From positions 58,523,065-58,587,064 of the forward strand of contig JAVIAB010000073.1 of assembly GCA_032433765.1 (NCBI GenBank): a stretch of DNA of 64,000 nucleotides. The letters are read 5' to 3'. Below the pieces are notes generated by a model that did no database searches, had not been told where the DNA came from, and worked only from the letters and a program-made list of their open reading frames with translations. Below are positions 43,864-56,072 of this stretch, piece after piece. This DNA is from Megaustenia siamemsis. Taxonomy: Eukaryota; Mollusca; Gastropoda; Stylommatophora; Ariophantidae. A program made the translations under genes and the position numbers. The first letter of the stretch is position 1. Each line of letters opens with the position of its first letter.

Positions 43864-44230
43864 TCATCTTTCTTGACACTGCGAAGTCGAGGCTTGCCCA
43901 TCCATTGATATAATCTTCCTCTCTTTTTCTGCCTTCCTCCCTTCCTCCCTTATTCCACAAATCCTTGCAGAATGGCCTTGCCAGGCCAAACTTATCGTGA
44001 TACGTCTCTGTACCATACCATTTTTAGTATATTCACATCCACAGATTCCCATCTACTCCAAATGCTTTGTTTGTCCTTTTGAAAACTTTTTTCATTCGTG
44101 ACACAATAGAAGCAGAAGATGCCCAAAATCTTACAATGAAGTTTCACTTGCAGATCGTGAATTTTATACCGTAGATCTGATGTAAGCGCCCATGTTTCGC
44201 AAACGTATATAACAACAGATGGTTCAAATT
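43864..44230 (-). mobile_element. Decayed LINE C-terminus, another family
   Basis: On the minus strand, blocks such as 'GKAILQGFVE', 'GREEGRQKKR' and 'INGWASLDF' follow the 'TILQGTVEG.R..GRQRK.W.DNI.EWT' pattern common in animal LINE C-termini. 'CETWALTSDL' near 44190 corresponds to the 'YG(C)ETW' block. Multiple stops. Confidence 0.5.
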
Positions 44231-45199
44231 CCGACTACACCGGTTGGGATTTTTATTTATGATTTCTCTCTGCGACAAACACCCCTGGTCTCAGCAGTAA
44301 GGCCCGGCTTGAAACGTCAATTACTCATCGACGGAAAAAATATGAGTACCTCCGAAGTCGGAGCTATCTGCCTGTGCGGCGAGGGACCCCAGTGCACACA
44401 GCTGATAGGGAAAAATAGATTAACACGCACAATTCAGTTCCTAGTTTCTAGGGACTCCGTCAGAGGTAAAAGCTGGCGAACAGAAAAATAAATAAATAAA
44501 ATAACAGATATAACAAGGGTGCACATCAGGTGTCCTAGAGATAAACGGGCCTTGCCGAGTTATCTTAGCTTGACACTAATTATAAACAAGTGCTTCAATT
44601 CTCTCCCGATTCGATTGCAGCCCGGGTTTACAATGACCGCGCCTTCTGTTGCTCACCAGGACAAACGCGATAAGTAGGCCACTGAGCAAATAGTAGTCAA
44701 AATAAAACCAAGAATAGTATTACATTTAATAATGACATGTCTGATGTATGACATTGATAATTTAACTGTTTTTCTTCATTCTGTTTGCATCTCAACACCA
44801 TTCTAGAATTATACAGAATGTGTTACTTCTAGAGTGAAATGTGCAACTGTGACTATTTAAATAATGTGCAATGCACACAAAACTGTTATTTTAGATAATG
44901 ACATGGTAGCGGCTCTATTTCACACTAGAGGGAACAACGGAAAGTAAGGGCCCTGTAATGAAAGTAAAGTCTATGGAAGAAAGACTTTGTAACGCACAAA
45001 CCTGCAAGGGAATACCAAGACAAATGAGAAGGATCTGGAGACTTGAACATTGCTCTCTTGGGCATGCCATAATGAGTGATTGAAAGTGCGAGAGATTAAA
45101 TCCATGATTAAGAATCGCTAAATATATTTTGACAACCTGAAATATGTTCTGACATGAAATCAAACAATCCCAAAACTAAAACTGAGAACAATAAAGTAT
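44231..45199. other. Spacer, locally less AT-rich
   Basis: No gene recognised. The segment 44300-44680 is GC-richer. An open frame at 44219-44491 has no recognisable motif. Confidence 0.3.
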
Positions 45200-45600
45200 T
45201 AACATCTACTCAAAATTCCTGTATGGCGCAGAAACATATACATTAAATAGGAAAACATAGCAGACAATTGAAATACTTGAAATGTATATTTCAAGAAAAG
45301 TGGAAAGATTTGAGTAAACAGAAGAAAACAAATAATGAAGTATTGAAACAGTTGAACACAAAGACGGAAATTGAAAACAGAATTTGAGCAAAAGCAAGTG
45401 CCGTTTTTAGTTCACGTAAAACACACGATAAGCAGTCATGTGTTGCTTGGGAAAACACAAGATGAACAAGGCAGACAGAAACTAAAATATACTGACAACT
45501 TAAAGCGATATACAGGGGAATCTATGACAGCCTACAGCATCTAGGCAAGTGACAGGTTAAAATAGCGTTACATTAGTAGTTAATCTTCGGTGTAATATGA
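45200..45600 (+). mobile_element. Decayed LINE C-terminus
   Basis: The plus strand shows 'FLYGAETYTLNRKT', 'IEILEMYISRKVERFE' and, later, 'PTASRQVTG' and 'VVNLRCNM' separated by stops. The order matches 'YG.ETWTLN', 'E...LRK..R' and the final W-rich end of LINE ORF2. No frame survives. Confidence 0.42.
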
Positions 45601-46496
45601 TAACTGTAATCGTTTTCTCTATCTCTTTCTTTCTCTCTCTTCCTCTCTCTCTCTCTTTCTCTGTTTTATCATCTGTCGTTCTTTAACTGTTATATGTAGA
45701 CGAGGCACAGAAATCTGAAATCTTCAAATGTTTACTTATTTCCTCCTCTATCTCCACAGACGTTTCTCTCGTTATCCTTCCTTTCTTTATCTTTCAGTTT
45801 TCATCAGTTGCCTGTGTCTAGCCGAGACACCACGTGCCAATTCTCAAGTGTACCCAAACTGATTACGCAGTTTGCAGACGCTATTGGCTGAGACAATACA
45901 AAATACATCAAAAGTAAAACGCCTGGCAATGGCATGTATGCAAAGATAAAAAGATATCTTACAGATGAGTTTGCTAATACAACACTACAGACATTATAAT
46001 CGTATTAGCACGAACAATTTTGAAAACTCGTGTTACAGATCCATTGAAGACATAATTCGAGGCGGAGACAACTAACCTGGAAGCAGAGTTATTGCACTTT
46101 TGCTCGACATTTCTTGTTTCCAACACATATAATCTTATTATTTCAAGCAAACTAAAAGACACCTTAACATGAGAGCATAGTTATTGTATCTTTTCCAGAA
46201 ATTTCTTGTAGCCGAAAAAAATAAGCTTATTAGTTCTAGCAAAGTCTAAGACTGATATATTGGTATCACGAAGTATTCATTATCCGCAATTAGACAAGAG
46301 CTTTGTCTTGTTCCACGAAATGATGAGAGGACATCGGGTGGAAAATTTCTGAAAGTGTCAATGGGTTACTTTACTGGTGGAAGAATTAAGCTTGGAATGT
46401 GATCGAGTAGAGCAGCGGTTCTAAAACCTTTCTTCGCTTGTTCCCTGTTCCAGATTTTGATCATAATCATGCGCTAAGAAATTCCCAGATTCGGTT
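45601..46496. other. Spacer with CT microsatellite
   Basis: A (CT/CTTT)n tract lies at about 45615-45662. Nothing else recognised. Confidence 0.35.
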
Positions 46497-47012
46497 AATT
46501 TAACGAGAGATACATAAACATTGAGAGATACAGAAACAATGAGATATACATAAATAATGAGAGATACAGAAACAATGAGAGATACATAAATAATGAGAGA
46601 TACAGAAACAATGAGAGATACATAAGCAATGAGAGATACAGAAACAATGAGAGATACGTAAGTATTGAGAGATACAGAATCAATGAGAGATGCATTAATA
46701 TTGAGAGATACAGAAACAATGAGAGATACATAAATAATGAGAGATACAGAAACAATGAGAGACACATAAGCAATGAGAGATACAGAAACAATGAGAGATA
46801 CGTAAGTATTGAGAGATACAGAATCAATGAGAGATACATAACTATCGAGAGATACAGAAACAATGAGAGATACATAAATATTGAGAGATACAGAAACAAT
46901 GAGAGATACATAAATATTGAGAGATACAGAAACAATGAGAGATACATAAATATCGAGAGATACAGAAACAATGAGAAATACATAAACAATGAGAGATACA
47001 GAAACAATCACA
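46497..47012. repeat. Minisatellite, 18-bp unit in 36-bp pairs, about 28 copies
   Basis: Units 'atgagagatacagaaaca' and 'atgagagatacataaata' alternate, giving a 36-bp dimer. Because 18 is divisible by three and the minus strand lacks stops, all three minus frames stay open (47023-46421, 47007-46495, 47114-46842). Their Ser/Leu/Val/Tyr repeats are composition artefacts. Confidence 0.95.
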
Positions 47013-47483
47013 AGATCTGTCATGTAATGGACACCAGAGGGAAGGTGAAAGAAAAGCAGACCAATGATAACCTAGCGGAGCACAGGAAAAGCAGAGATGG
47101 ATAGTATGGGTCAAACATGGAGCACTCAGTGAAGTAGGCTAAAGACCATAGGAAATGATTGAAGTCTGTCTTACAATATGCTACAAGGTGTACCATACAC
47201 TGACAGGTAGACTAAGAAATTAATACAGTCATCTTTTCAACAACAAAAAGGTTCAATATAAGCTGATATTAGAATTGTCATCGCTGCTCTGAAATTGGAT
47301 GATAAGATGTAAATCTATTTACCAGTTCGAAAGGTGCAAGGCACAGTCCAACGAAACCACCATATAAAAGGACGACACGGAAGAAGAATTGATTCCAACC
47401 GTCCAATAAATTAATTCAAATTATCAGCACGTCCAATTTTTGTTCCTGAAATGGCCGAAGTCCTCCCAGTTTAAGCAGCTTAT
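47013..47483. other. Spacer
   Basis: Nothing recognised. Confidence 0.3.
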
Positions 47484-48475
47484 CATTACTGAATTCTTAA
47501 ATACAATAACATATTACTGAATTCTTAAAAACAACAACTTATCATTACTGAATTCTTAAATACAACAACATATTACTGAATTCTTAAATACAACAACTTA
47601 TTACTGAATTCTTAAATACAACAACTTATCATTATGGGATTCTTAAATACAACAACTTATTACTGAATTCTTAAATACAGCAACTTATCATTATGGAATT
47701 CTTAAATACAACAACTTATTACTGGATTCTTAAATACAACAACGTATTACTGAAATCTTAAATACAACAACTTATCATTACTGAAATCTTAAATACAACA
47801 ACTTATCATTACTGAAATCTTAAATACAACAACTTATCATTACTGAAATCTTAAATACAAAAACTTATCATTACTGAAATCTTAAATGCAACAACTTATC
47901 ATTACTGAAATCTTAAATACAACAACTTATCATTACTGAAATCTTAAATGCAACAACTTATTACTGAAATCTTAAATGCAACAACTTATCATTACTGAAA
48001 TCTTAAATGCAAAAAACTTATTACTGAAATCTTAAATACAAGAACTTATCATTACTGAAATCTTAAATACAACAACTTATCATTACTGAAATCTGAAATG
48101 CAACAACTTATCATTACTGAAATCTTAAATACAACAACTTATCATTACTGAAATCTTAAATGCAACAACTTATTACTGAAATCTTAAATGCAACAACTTA
48201 TCATTACTGAAATCTTAAAAACAACAACTTATTACTGAAATCTTAAATACAACAACTTATCATTACTGAAATCTTAAATACAACAACTTATCATTACTGA
48301 AATCTTAAATACAACAACTTATCATTACTGAAATCTTAAATACAGCAACTTATCATTACTTAATCTTAAATGCAACAACTTATCGTTACTGAAATCTTAA
48401 ATACAACAACTTATTACTGAAATCTTAAATACAACAACTTATCATTACTGAAGTCTTAACAACTTATTGTTGCTT
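47484..48475. repeat. 31-bp satellite complex, array A (about 33 copies)
   Basis: Unit 'ttactgaaatcttaaataca' plus 'acaacttatca' (31 bp), with a 28-bp variant lacking 'cat'. The first ten copies have 'gaattc' in place of 'gaaatc'. The unit aligns with array B at about 22 of 31 positions. Confidence 0.95.
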
Positions 48476-48700
48476 TTTCTCAGTTATGCCTGCTTGCCTT
48501 TACTACAAACTTGGTTACAACTATCTATCTTTACTAATATTTTAGTTGCATCAGACTATCATTATTGCCATGCTATTTATAACTAATTAACATTACTGCA
48601 ATGTTAGTTGCAATTATTTAGTATTACTGCAATATTAGAAACAGCTTATCATTTCTGAAATTTTACTTACAGGAATGTATCCTTAATGTAATCGTATTTT
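48476..48700. repeat. 31-bp satellite complex, degenerate transition A to B
   Basis: Diverged copies with the same word order: 'ttactaatattttagttgca', 'attactgcaatgttagttgc', 'tatcatttctgaaattttac'. They link arrays A and B without interruption by unrelated sequence. Confidence 0.7.
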
Positions 48701-51185
48701 CACAATTTGTCCTTACCGCTCTCTTAGTTACAACAAATCCTTACCGCCGAATTAATTACCACAAATCCTTAACGTCCTCTTAGATACCACAGCTTATCCT
48801 TACCGCGCTCTTAGTTACCACACCTTATCCCTACCGCCCTCTTAGTTACCGCACCTTATCCTTACCGCCCCTTAGTTACCACACCTTATCCTTACGCCCT
48901 CATAGTTACCACACCTTATCCTTACCGCCCTCTTAGTTACCACACCTTATCCTTACGGCCCTCATAGTTACCACACCTTATCATTACCGCCCTCTTAGTT
49001 ACCACACCTTATCCTTACCGCCCTCTTAGTTACCACACCTTATCCTTACGGCCCTCTTAGTTACCACACCTTATCCTTACCGCACTCTTAGTTACCTTTC
49101 CATACCGCCCTTTTAGTTACCACACCTTATCCTTACCGCACTCTTAGTTACCACACCTTATCCTTACCGCCCTCTTAGTTACCACACCTTATCCTTACTG
49201 CCCTCTTAGTTACCACACCTTATCCTTACCGCACTCTTAGTTACCACACTTTATCCTTACCGCCCTCTTAGTTACCACACCTTATCATTACCGCCCTCTT
49301 AGTTACCACACCTTATCCTTACCGCCCTCTTAGTTACCACACCTTATCATTACCGCACTCTTAGTTACCACACCTTATCATTACCGCCCTCTTAGTTACC
49401 ACACCTTATCATTACCGCACTCTTAGTTACCGCACCTTATCATTACCGCCCTCTTAGTTACCACACCTTATCCTTACCGCCCTCTTAGTTACCACACCTT
49501 ATCCTTACCGCCCTCTTAGTTACCACACCTTATCCTTACCGCCCTCTTAGTTACCACACCTTATCATTACCGCCCTCTTAGTTACCACACCTTATCATTA
49601 CCGCCCTCTTAGTTACCACACCTTATCATTACCGCCCTCTTAGTTACCACACCTTATCCTTACCGCCCTCTTAGTTACCACACCTTATCCTTACCGCACT
49701 CTTAGTTACCACACCTTATCCTTACCGCCCTCTTAGTTACCACACCTTATCCTTACCGCACTCTTAGTTACCGCACCTTATCCTTACCGCCCTCTTAGTT
49801 ACCACACCTTATCCTTACCGCCCTCTTAGTTACCACACCTTATCCTTACCACCCTCTTAGTTACCACACCTTATCCTTACCACCCTCTTAGTTACCACAC
49901 CTTATCCTTACCGCCCTCTTAGTTACCACACCTTATCCTTACCACCCTCTTAGTTACCACACCTTATCCTTACCACCCTCTTAGTTACCACACCTTATCC
50001 TTACCGCCCTCTTAGTTACCACACCTTATCCTTACTGCCCTCTTAGTTACCACACCTTATCCTTACCACCCTCTTAGTTACCACACCTTATCCTTACCAC
50101 CCTCTTAGTTACCACACCTTATCCTTACCACCCTCTTAGTTACCACACCTTATCCTTACCGCCCTCTTAGTTACCACACCTTATCCTTACCGCCCTCTTA
50201 GTTACCACACCTTATCCTTACCACCCTCTTAGTTACCACACCTTATCCTTACCACACTCTTAGTTACCACACCTTATCCTCACCGCACTCTTAGTTACCA
50301 CACCTTATCCTTACCGCACTCTTAGTTACCACACCTTATCCTTACCGCACTCTTAGTTACCACACCTTATCCTTACCGCACTCTTAGTTACCACACCTTA
50401 TCCTTACCGCCCTCTTAGTTACCACACCTTATCCTTACCACCCTCTTAGTTACCACACCTTATCCTTACCGCACTCTTAGTTACCACACCTTATCCTTAC
50501 CGCCCTCTTAGTTACCACACCTTATCCTGACCGCCCTCTTAGTTACCACACCTTATCCTTACCGCACTCTTAGTTACCACACCTTATCCTGACCACCCTC
50601 TTAGTTACCACACCTTATCCTGACCGCCCTCTTAGTTACCACACCTTATCCTTACCGCACTCTTAGTTACCACACCTTATCCTTACTGCCCTCTTAGTTA
50701 CCACACCTTATCCTTACTGCCCTCTTAGTTACCACACCTTATCCTTACTGCACTCTTAGTTACCACACCTTATCCTTACCGCCCTCTTAGTTACCACACC
50801 TTATCCTTACTGCCCTCTTAGTTACCACACCTTATCCTTACTGCCCTCTTAGTTACCACACCTTATCCTTACCGCACTCTTAGTTACCACACCTTATCCT
50901 GACCGCCCTTTTATTTCACAAATCCTTATCGCCCTCTTAGTCAACACAAATTATACTTACCGTCCTCTCATTTACCTCAGCGTATCCATACCGTCCTGTT
51001 AGTTTCAACAAATCCTTACCGATCTCATAGTTACCACACGTTTTAGTTACCACCCTCTTAGTTACCACAAATCCTTAAGGCCCTCTTAGTTACCACACCT
51101 TATCTTTACCGCACTCTTAGTTACCACAACTAATCCTTACCGTCCTATTCGTGACCATAAGTTATCCTTACCGTTCTCTTAGTTA
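48701..51185. repeat. 31-bp satellite complex, array B (about 75-80 copies)
   Basis: Unit 'ccttaccgccctcttagtta' plus 'ccacaccttat'. It is very homogeneous between about 48780 and 50900, with subtypes at three positions: ccgccc, ccgcac, ccaccc or ctgccc, and 'tcctt' or 'tcatt'. Subtypes are clustered in runs. Edges (48701-48780 and 50905-51185) are diverged, as expected if homogenisation works mainly in the centre. Confidence 0.97.
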
Positions 51186-51668
51186 CTACAACTTTTCTTT
51201 ATCGCTCTTTTAGCACCAATTTATCCTCCCTGTGCTCTTAGTTGCAAAAATACACCCTCACGTCCCTCTTAGTTGCAAGAATGCATCCATACATCCCTAC
51301 TTTTTGCAACAACTCATCTACACCTCCCTCCTAGTTGCAACAACACATCTACACCTCATATTAGATGCAAAAACTCATCAATATTTCCCTTATAGTTGCA
51401 ACAACACATCACACCTCCCTACTAGTTGCAAGAACTCTACTACACCTCCTACCTAGTTGCAACAACTCATCTACACCTCCTACCTAGTTGCAATAACACA
51501 TCACACCTACCTCCTAGTAGCAACATTTCATCTACACCTCCTACCTAGTTGCAACAACACATCACACCTACCTCCAAGTTGCAACAACACATCACACCTA
51601 CCTCCTAGTTGCAAAAACTCATCCACACCGCCTACCTAATTGCAACAACACATCCTCGCCTCCATCCC
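51186..51668. repeat. 31-bp satellite complex, array C (about 15 copies)
   Basis: Units such as 'ctcctagttgcaacaacaca' plus 'tctacacct'. The phase and words 'tagttgcaacaactcat' relate it to arrays A (acaacttatc) and B (tagttaccacaccttat). Copies are more diverged than in B. Plus-strand frames here are repeat artefacts. Confidence 0.9.
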
Positions 51669-51673
51669 AGTTA

Positions 51674-51850
51674 TAAAAACATATAATTTGTGGCCGCCTA
51701 ATACATTTAGTACGTATAAAAACATATAATTTGTGGCCGCCTAATACATTTAGTACGTATAAAAACATATAATTTGTGGCCGCCTAATACATTTAGTACG
51801 TATAAAAACATATAATTTGTGGCCGCCTAATACATTTAGTACGCATAAAA
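51674..51850. repeat. Tandem repeat, 43-bp unit, four copies
   Basis: Near-identical copies of 'ataaaaacatataatttgtg' plus 'gccgcctaatacatttagtacgt'. The last copy has 'acgc' for 'acgt'. Abuts array C but is unrelated to it. Confidence 0.95.
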
Positions 51851-52689
51851 AACATATAACCTTAGCACGCACACACACACCTTCACCCTCACCTCTACAT
51901 TCCTCTCACTAATTGCAAAAACACATTCTCAGCGTCGTCAGGTGACACTTCCCCACGTTGAACCAACAAAAGTGTCCACTTAAAGTAGCCTTAGTGTGCA
52001 GCAGACATATCACCTGTTGTGTTGACAACTTGAAAACAGGACAATCGAATTCTCGAATTCCTTAAGTTACAAATCTTACAAATATATATCTGTTTACCAA
52101 AATTGGAGAATAGAAAGAAAAGTTGCAACTGGAGACAGAGAGAGAGAGAAGAAATAAGAAACCAGGAGAGGAAAAAAATAATGGGTGGGGGGTATATTGA
52201 GAATGAAGGGAAGAAATTAAACATGTCCGTCCCAAAGTCTGACAAATTATAAAGGTCTCAACCTTGAGACAGTAGCACTCAATTCCTGTCAGTCCAACAC
52301 AACGGTGCATAAGCCAGAACCATACTGTTGCGCAGCTCCAAATTCTTTTCTTAATGATTTCACAATGCCTCTTCTATAATTCTATTGCACTCAACATTAT
52401 GCAGTCTGACGGGCTATATTGTCCAATTTGAGAACCACTCAGTTGCAGGATCAAAGTCTGTCTATAATAATGATTTATGTGCTTCTCAAAAGAAAGATGG
52501 AATGGCCAGCTTGGAAACTCAATTTTAAATATTGGGCCTTCCATTCTGGATATTTTCTCAACCGCAAATATGAATAGTACTTGAAGTTGAACAAAAGAGA
52601 TATATAAAAAGAGATTAACATGTTATCTACAAAACGGAAACATATGAATAATGTGACTGAAGATTCAGATCTATATACATTATTGGAAT
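51851..52689. other. Spacer
   Basis: Short CA and GA simple runs (about 51868-51885 and 52136-52150). Nothing else recognised. Confidence 0.3.
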
Positions 52690-53440
52690 ATGAATAAATG
52701 TGCATCGAAAACGAAGCTGAGGATTTTCAAATCGAGTGTATTATCCATCCATACTAATGCATGCCAGAACTGGAAAACAACTTCAGAAATAAACATGATG
52801 ATGCACGTGAAAACAAAAAGGAGAATAATCCAAATACAATGGAATGAATTCAAGATGAAAGCAGAAATAACAGAAATGACAAAACATCATCCAAAGTTTT
52901 CAATTGCAATCAAGAGAAGATGGTTTCTATCGGTCATGTAATGAGACAACAAAAGAATCCAGCTTGTTTCAGGAGCTAAGTTAAGTGCTCTGTGCACACA
53001 TTGGGCTGTGTGTTTCATTCGTTTTGATCATGTTTCGATATTTCAATTGTTTACGATGAATGATGATATCGTATGACAGGGGACAGTTGGCTGTGTTCAC
53101 TTTCTGTACGGTTTCGCCTTATGTCTTTTGGCGTGTGCTGAGACTGCTATAATGGGGACTACAGCTACCTTTCTTTGTTTGGGAGATGAGTTAGTAATTC
53201 GGATGATTCCACTGGCACAGGCGGTTGGGCATTTATGGATTTTAATTCGTTTGCAGTGATACCGGGGCCTTCCATAACCAAAGAACCAAAGTACAAGAGA
53301 ATCTCAAAGCAAACCCTTACATGGGAACCAGAGTGTAAAAGAAAAACGAGGCCGACCTAGAGAAACATAGGCAACAACAGCAGACATCAGCTCCCTCGTC
53401 GAGATTAAACAACTCGCCCAGGACAGAACCAATTAGATTT
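52690..53440 (+). mobile_element. LINE family H copy, split by a retroposon
   Basis: The left part (52690-52959) encodes 'KTKLRIFKSSVLS', 'QNWKTTSEINMMMHV' and, shifted, 'RRWFLSVM'/'GHVMRQQKN'. The right part (53293-53440) encodes 'ISKQTLTWEPECKRKTRPT' and 'LVEIKQLAQDRTN'. Together they follow the LINE pattern GHVMR, then W, then KRKRGRPRET, then AQ(N/D)R. A related copy is at 57150-57570. Confidence 0.72.
52960..53292 (+). mobile_element. Small retroposon with AACCAAA-type tail, nested in a LINE
   Basis: Begins 'cagcttgtttcaggagctaa' and ends 'ccataaccaaagaaccaaagt'. Flanked by 'acaaaagaatc' (52949-52959) and 'acaagagaatc' (53293-53303), an 11-bp target-site duplication with one mismatch. 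It is 5'-truncated at a different point from the copy at 43343 but has the same 3' end. Confidence 0.87.
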
Positions 53441-53680
53441 TTGCATACTTTCTTCTCTGCGTTTTCTTTATATAATCCTGAACTTAAACACTGTTATATA
53501 TCGTTTTGCTTTCTGTTATAAAAATTTCTGAAGTTTTTTTTTGTTTGTTACGCATCATCACTATCACTATTATTATTATATCCCTATTACGTAATAAATT
53601 GATCAATTTATGTTTGCCTTTGCTTATTAATGTGTCTCAATATCTTAGTTGATATTCCAATTACTCAATGGATACATCGG
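53441..53680. other. Spacer
   Basis: Short spacer with T-rich and ATT runs; nothing recognised. Confidence 0.25.
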
Positions 53681-53912
53681 TCGTGGTCACTTACTTGTGT
53701 TACAGGTCAATATAATCTTAAATAAGAATACTATCGTAAAGATGCCTCATGCATCGATCGTGGTCACTTACTTGTGTTACAGGTCAATATAATTCTAAAT
53801 AAGAATACTATCGTAAAGATGCCTCATGCATCGATCGTGGTCACTTACTTGTGTTACAGGTCAATATAATCTTAAATAATAATACTATCGTAAAGATGCC
53901 TCATGCATCGCC
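53681..53912. repeat. Tandem repeat, 77-bp unit, three copies
   Basis: Copies at 53681, 53758 and 53835 begin 'tcgtggtcacttacttgtgt'. They are nearly identical, with single changes (aatctta/aattcta, aagaata/aataata). Confidence 0.95.
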
Positions 53913-54236
53913 AGTCTAATTTTAATCACGTCTATCAAGAATCTATAAAAATATTAAATAATATTAAATAATAATAACAAATCAATATTAAATATAAACT
54001 ATTTTAGTATAATTTACAGTTAAATGACATAGTAGATATTAAAACAAAGTTGACTGCACGGGTAACTTCTTTCTACAATTTGAAGGACAATGCATGAAAA
54101 CAGTCTCCTTTTAGTTTTCTTAATTAACGTCCTTTTAAGGACGGATGACGAAGAGGAATTCTACAGTCTACGAATACTCTAGAATACTTTAGTCATCGGG
54201 CGAACGCAAGCAAGCACCAGACATTTAAAAAAAAAA
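53913..54236. other. Spacer
   Basis: Nothing recognised. Confidence 0.3.
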
Positions 54237-54590
54237 TCATCATCGAGTGCCTTCTCAGCAACGAAGGTTGGCTACCATGGATCGCCATTCTACTCTGTTT
54301 CTTGCATTGATGGTGCATGCTGTCATAGATTTACTTGTCCATCTTTTGATGTTACTCGTCCATGTTAGTCTTGGTCTTCCTCTGCCTCTTTTACCTTGTA
54401 TTTTCCCTTCCAATATTACTTGTAATAGGCTGTTGTGTCTTTTAACATGTCCCCAAAAATTTCATTTGTCTTGTCTTAATTGTATTTAGTAGTTCTCTTT
54501 TTATTTTCAGTTGTTTTAAAACTTCATCGTTTGTTATCTTTTGTTTCCATCCAATTGTACCTATTCTTCTATAAATAATATTGTTAATAT
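54237..54590 (-). mobile_element. LINE family C, short 5'-truncated copy
   Basis: 'tcatcatcgagtgccttctc' at the left end and 'cctctgcctcttttaccttg' further on match 20256-20560. On the minus strand this is the 'GHVKRHNSL...GKRGRGRPRLTW' block. Truncated near the complement of 'YRRIGRIGW'. Abrupt loss of similarity after 54590. Confidence 0.82.
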
Positions 54591-54861
54591 TCTTCTATAT
54601 CTAATATAATCTTTTTTTTAAAATATGTATTTTGATATGTGCGACTGTCTTACTGTTACTACTGTCTTGCTCATTGAGCCAGGTGCTGTTTGTTCTAGTT
54701 GTTGGTTCCGAACATTGTGGTTTACAATTGTCTTTTTTCACATCATAATAATGAAGGTATAAAGTTTAACATTTGTTATATATGATGATAATGATACAAA
54801 TGTCTACATTTACTAACTTTTGTGTGTCTAGTGTCTTAATGTGATAACAAATAATACTTGA
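54591..54861. other. Spacer
   Basis: Nothing recognised. Confidence 0.3.
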
Positions 54862-56010
54862 TTCATTCTAGAAAACCATTATGGTGATAGAACAATTACA
54901 TAATTCATTCTAGAAATCCTTATGGTGATAGAACAATTACTTAATTCATTCTAGAAAACCATTATGGTGATAGAACAAATACTTAATTCATTCTAGAAAA
55001 TCCTTATGGTGGTAGAACAATTACTTAATTCATTCTAGAAAGCCCTTATGGTGATAGAACAATTACTTAATTCATTCTAGAAAGCCCTTATGGTGATAGA
55101 ACAATTACTTAATTCATTCTAGAAAACCCTTATGGTGATAGAAAAATTACTTAATTCATTCTAGAAAACCCTTATGGTGATAGAACAATTACTTAATTCA
55201 TTCTAGAAAACCCTTATGGTGATAGAACAATTACTTAATTCATTCTAGAAAACACTTATGGTGATAGAACAATTACTTAATTCATTCTAGAAAACCCTTA
55301 TGGTGATAGAACAAATACTTAATTCATTCTAGAAAACCCTTATGGTGATAGAACAATTACTTAATTCATTCTAGAAAACCCTTATGGTGATAGAACAATT
55401 ACTTAATTCATTCTAGAAATCCTTATGGTGATAGAACAATTACTTAATTCATTCTAGAAAACCATTATGGTGATAGAACAAATACTTAATTCATTCTAGA
55501 AAATCCTTATGGTGGTAGAACAATTACTTAATTCATTCTAGAAAGCCCTTATGGTGATAGAACAATTACTTAATTCATTCTAGAAAGCCCTTATGGTGAT
55601 AGAACAATTACTTAATTCATTCTAGAAAACCCTTATGGTGATAGAACAATTACTTAATTCATTCTAGAAAACCCTTATGGTGATAGAACAATTACTTAAT
55701 TCATTCTAGAAAACCCTTATGGTGATAGAACAATTACTTAATTCATTCTAGAAAACACTTATGGTGATAGAACAATTACTTAATTCATTCTAGAAAACCC
55801 TTATGGTGATAGAACAAATACTTAATTCATTCTAGAAAACCCTTATGGTGATAGAACAATTACTTAATTCATTCTAGAAAACCCTTATGGTGATAGAACA
55901 AATACTTAATTCATTCTAGAAAACCCTTATGGTGATAGAACAATTATTTAATTCATTCTAGAAAGCGCTTATGGTGATAGAACAAATACTTAATTCATTT
56001 CGAGAAAACC
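54862..56010. repeat. Minisatellite, 42-bp unit, about 27 copies, with 12-unit higher-order repeat
   Basis: Unit 'attcattctagaaaaccctt' plus 'atggtgatagaacaattactta'. Variant units (a 41-bp unit, 'accatt', 'ggtgg', two 'agccc', 'aacac', 'aaatac') appear in the same order twice, starting at about 54911 and 55414. The offset is 503 bp (11 units of 42 plus one of 41). A 12-unit block was therefore duplicated as a whole. Confidence 0.95.
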
Positions 56011-56072
56011 CATTGATATATGCGTAAGTGAACAAACTGGACATCACACATAACATTTGTTTGTGAACCGTG

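Noticed and set aside
44219..44491. 90-codon frame in GC-richer DNA
   Set aside because: No recognisable motif, no splice or promoter context that I can support.
46421..47114. Three overlapping Ser/Leu/Val/Tyr-rich minus-strand frames
   Set aside because: All are translations of the same 18-bp repeat in different frames.
48701..51185. CRISPR array
   Set aside because: Repeats are contiguous 31-bp units without unique spacers, in clearly eukaryotic repeat DNA.
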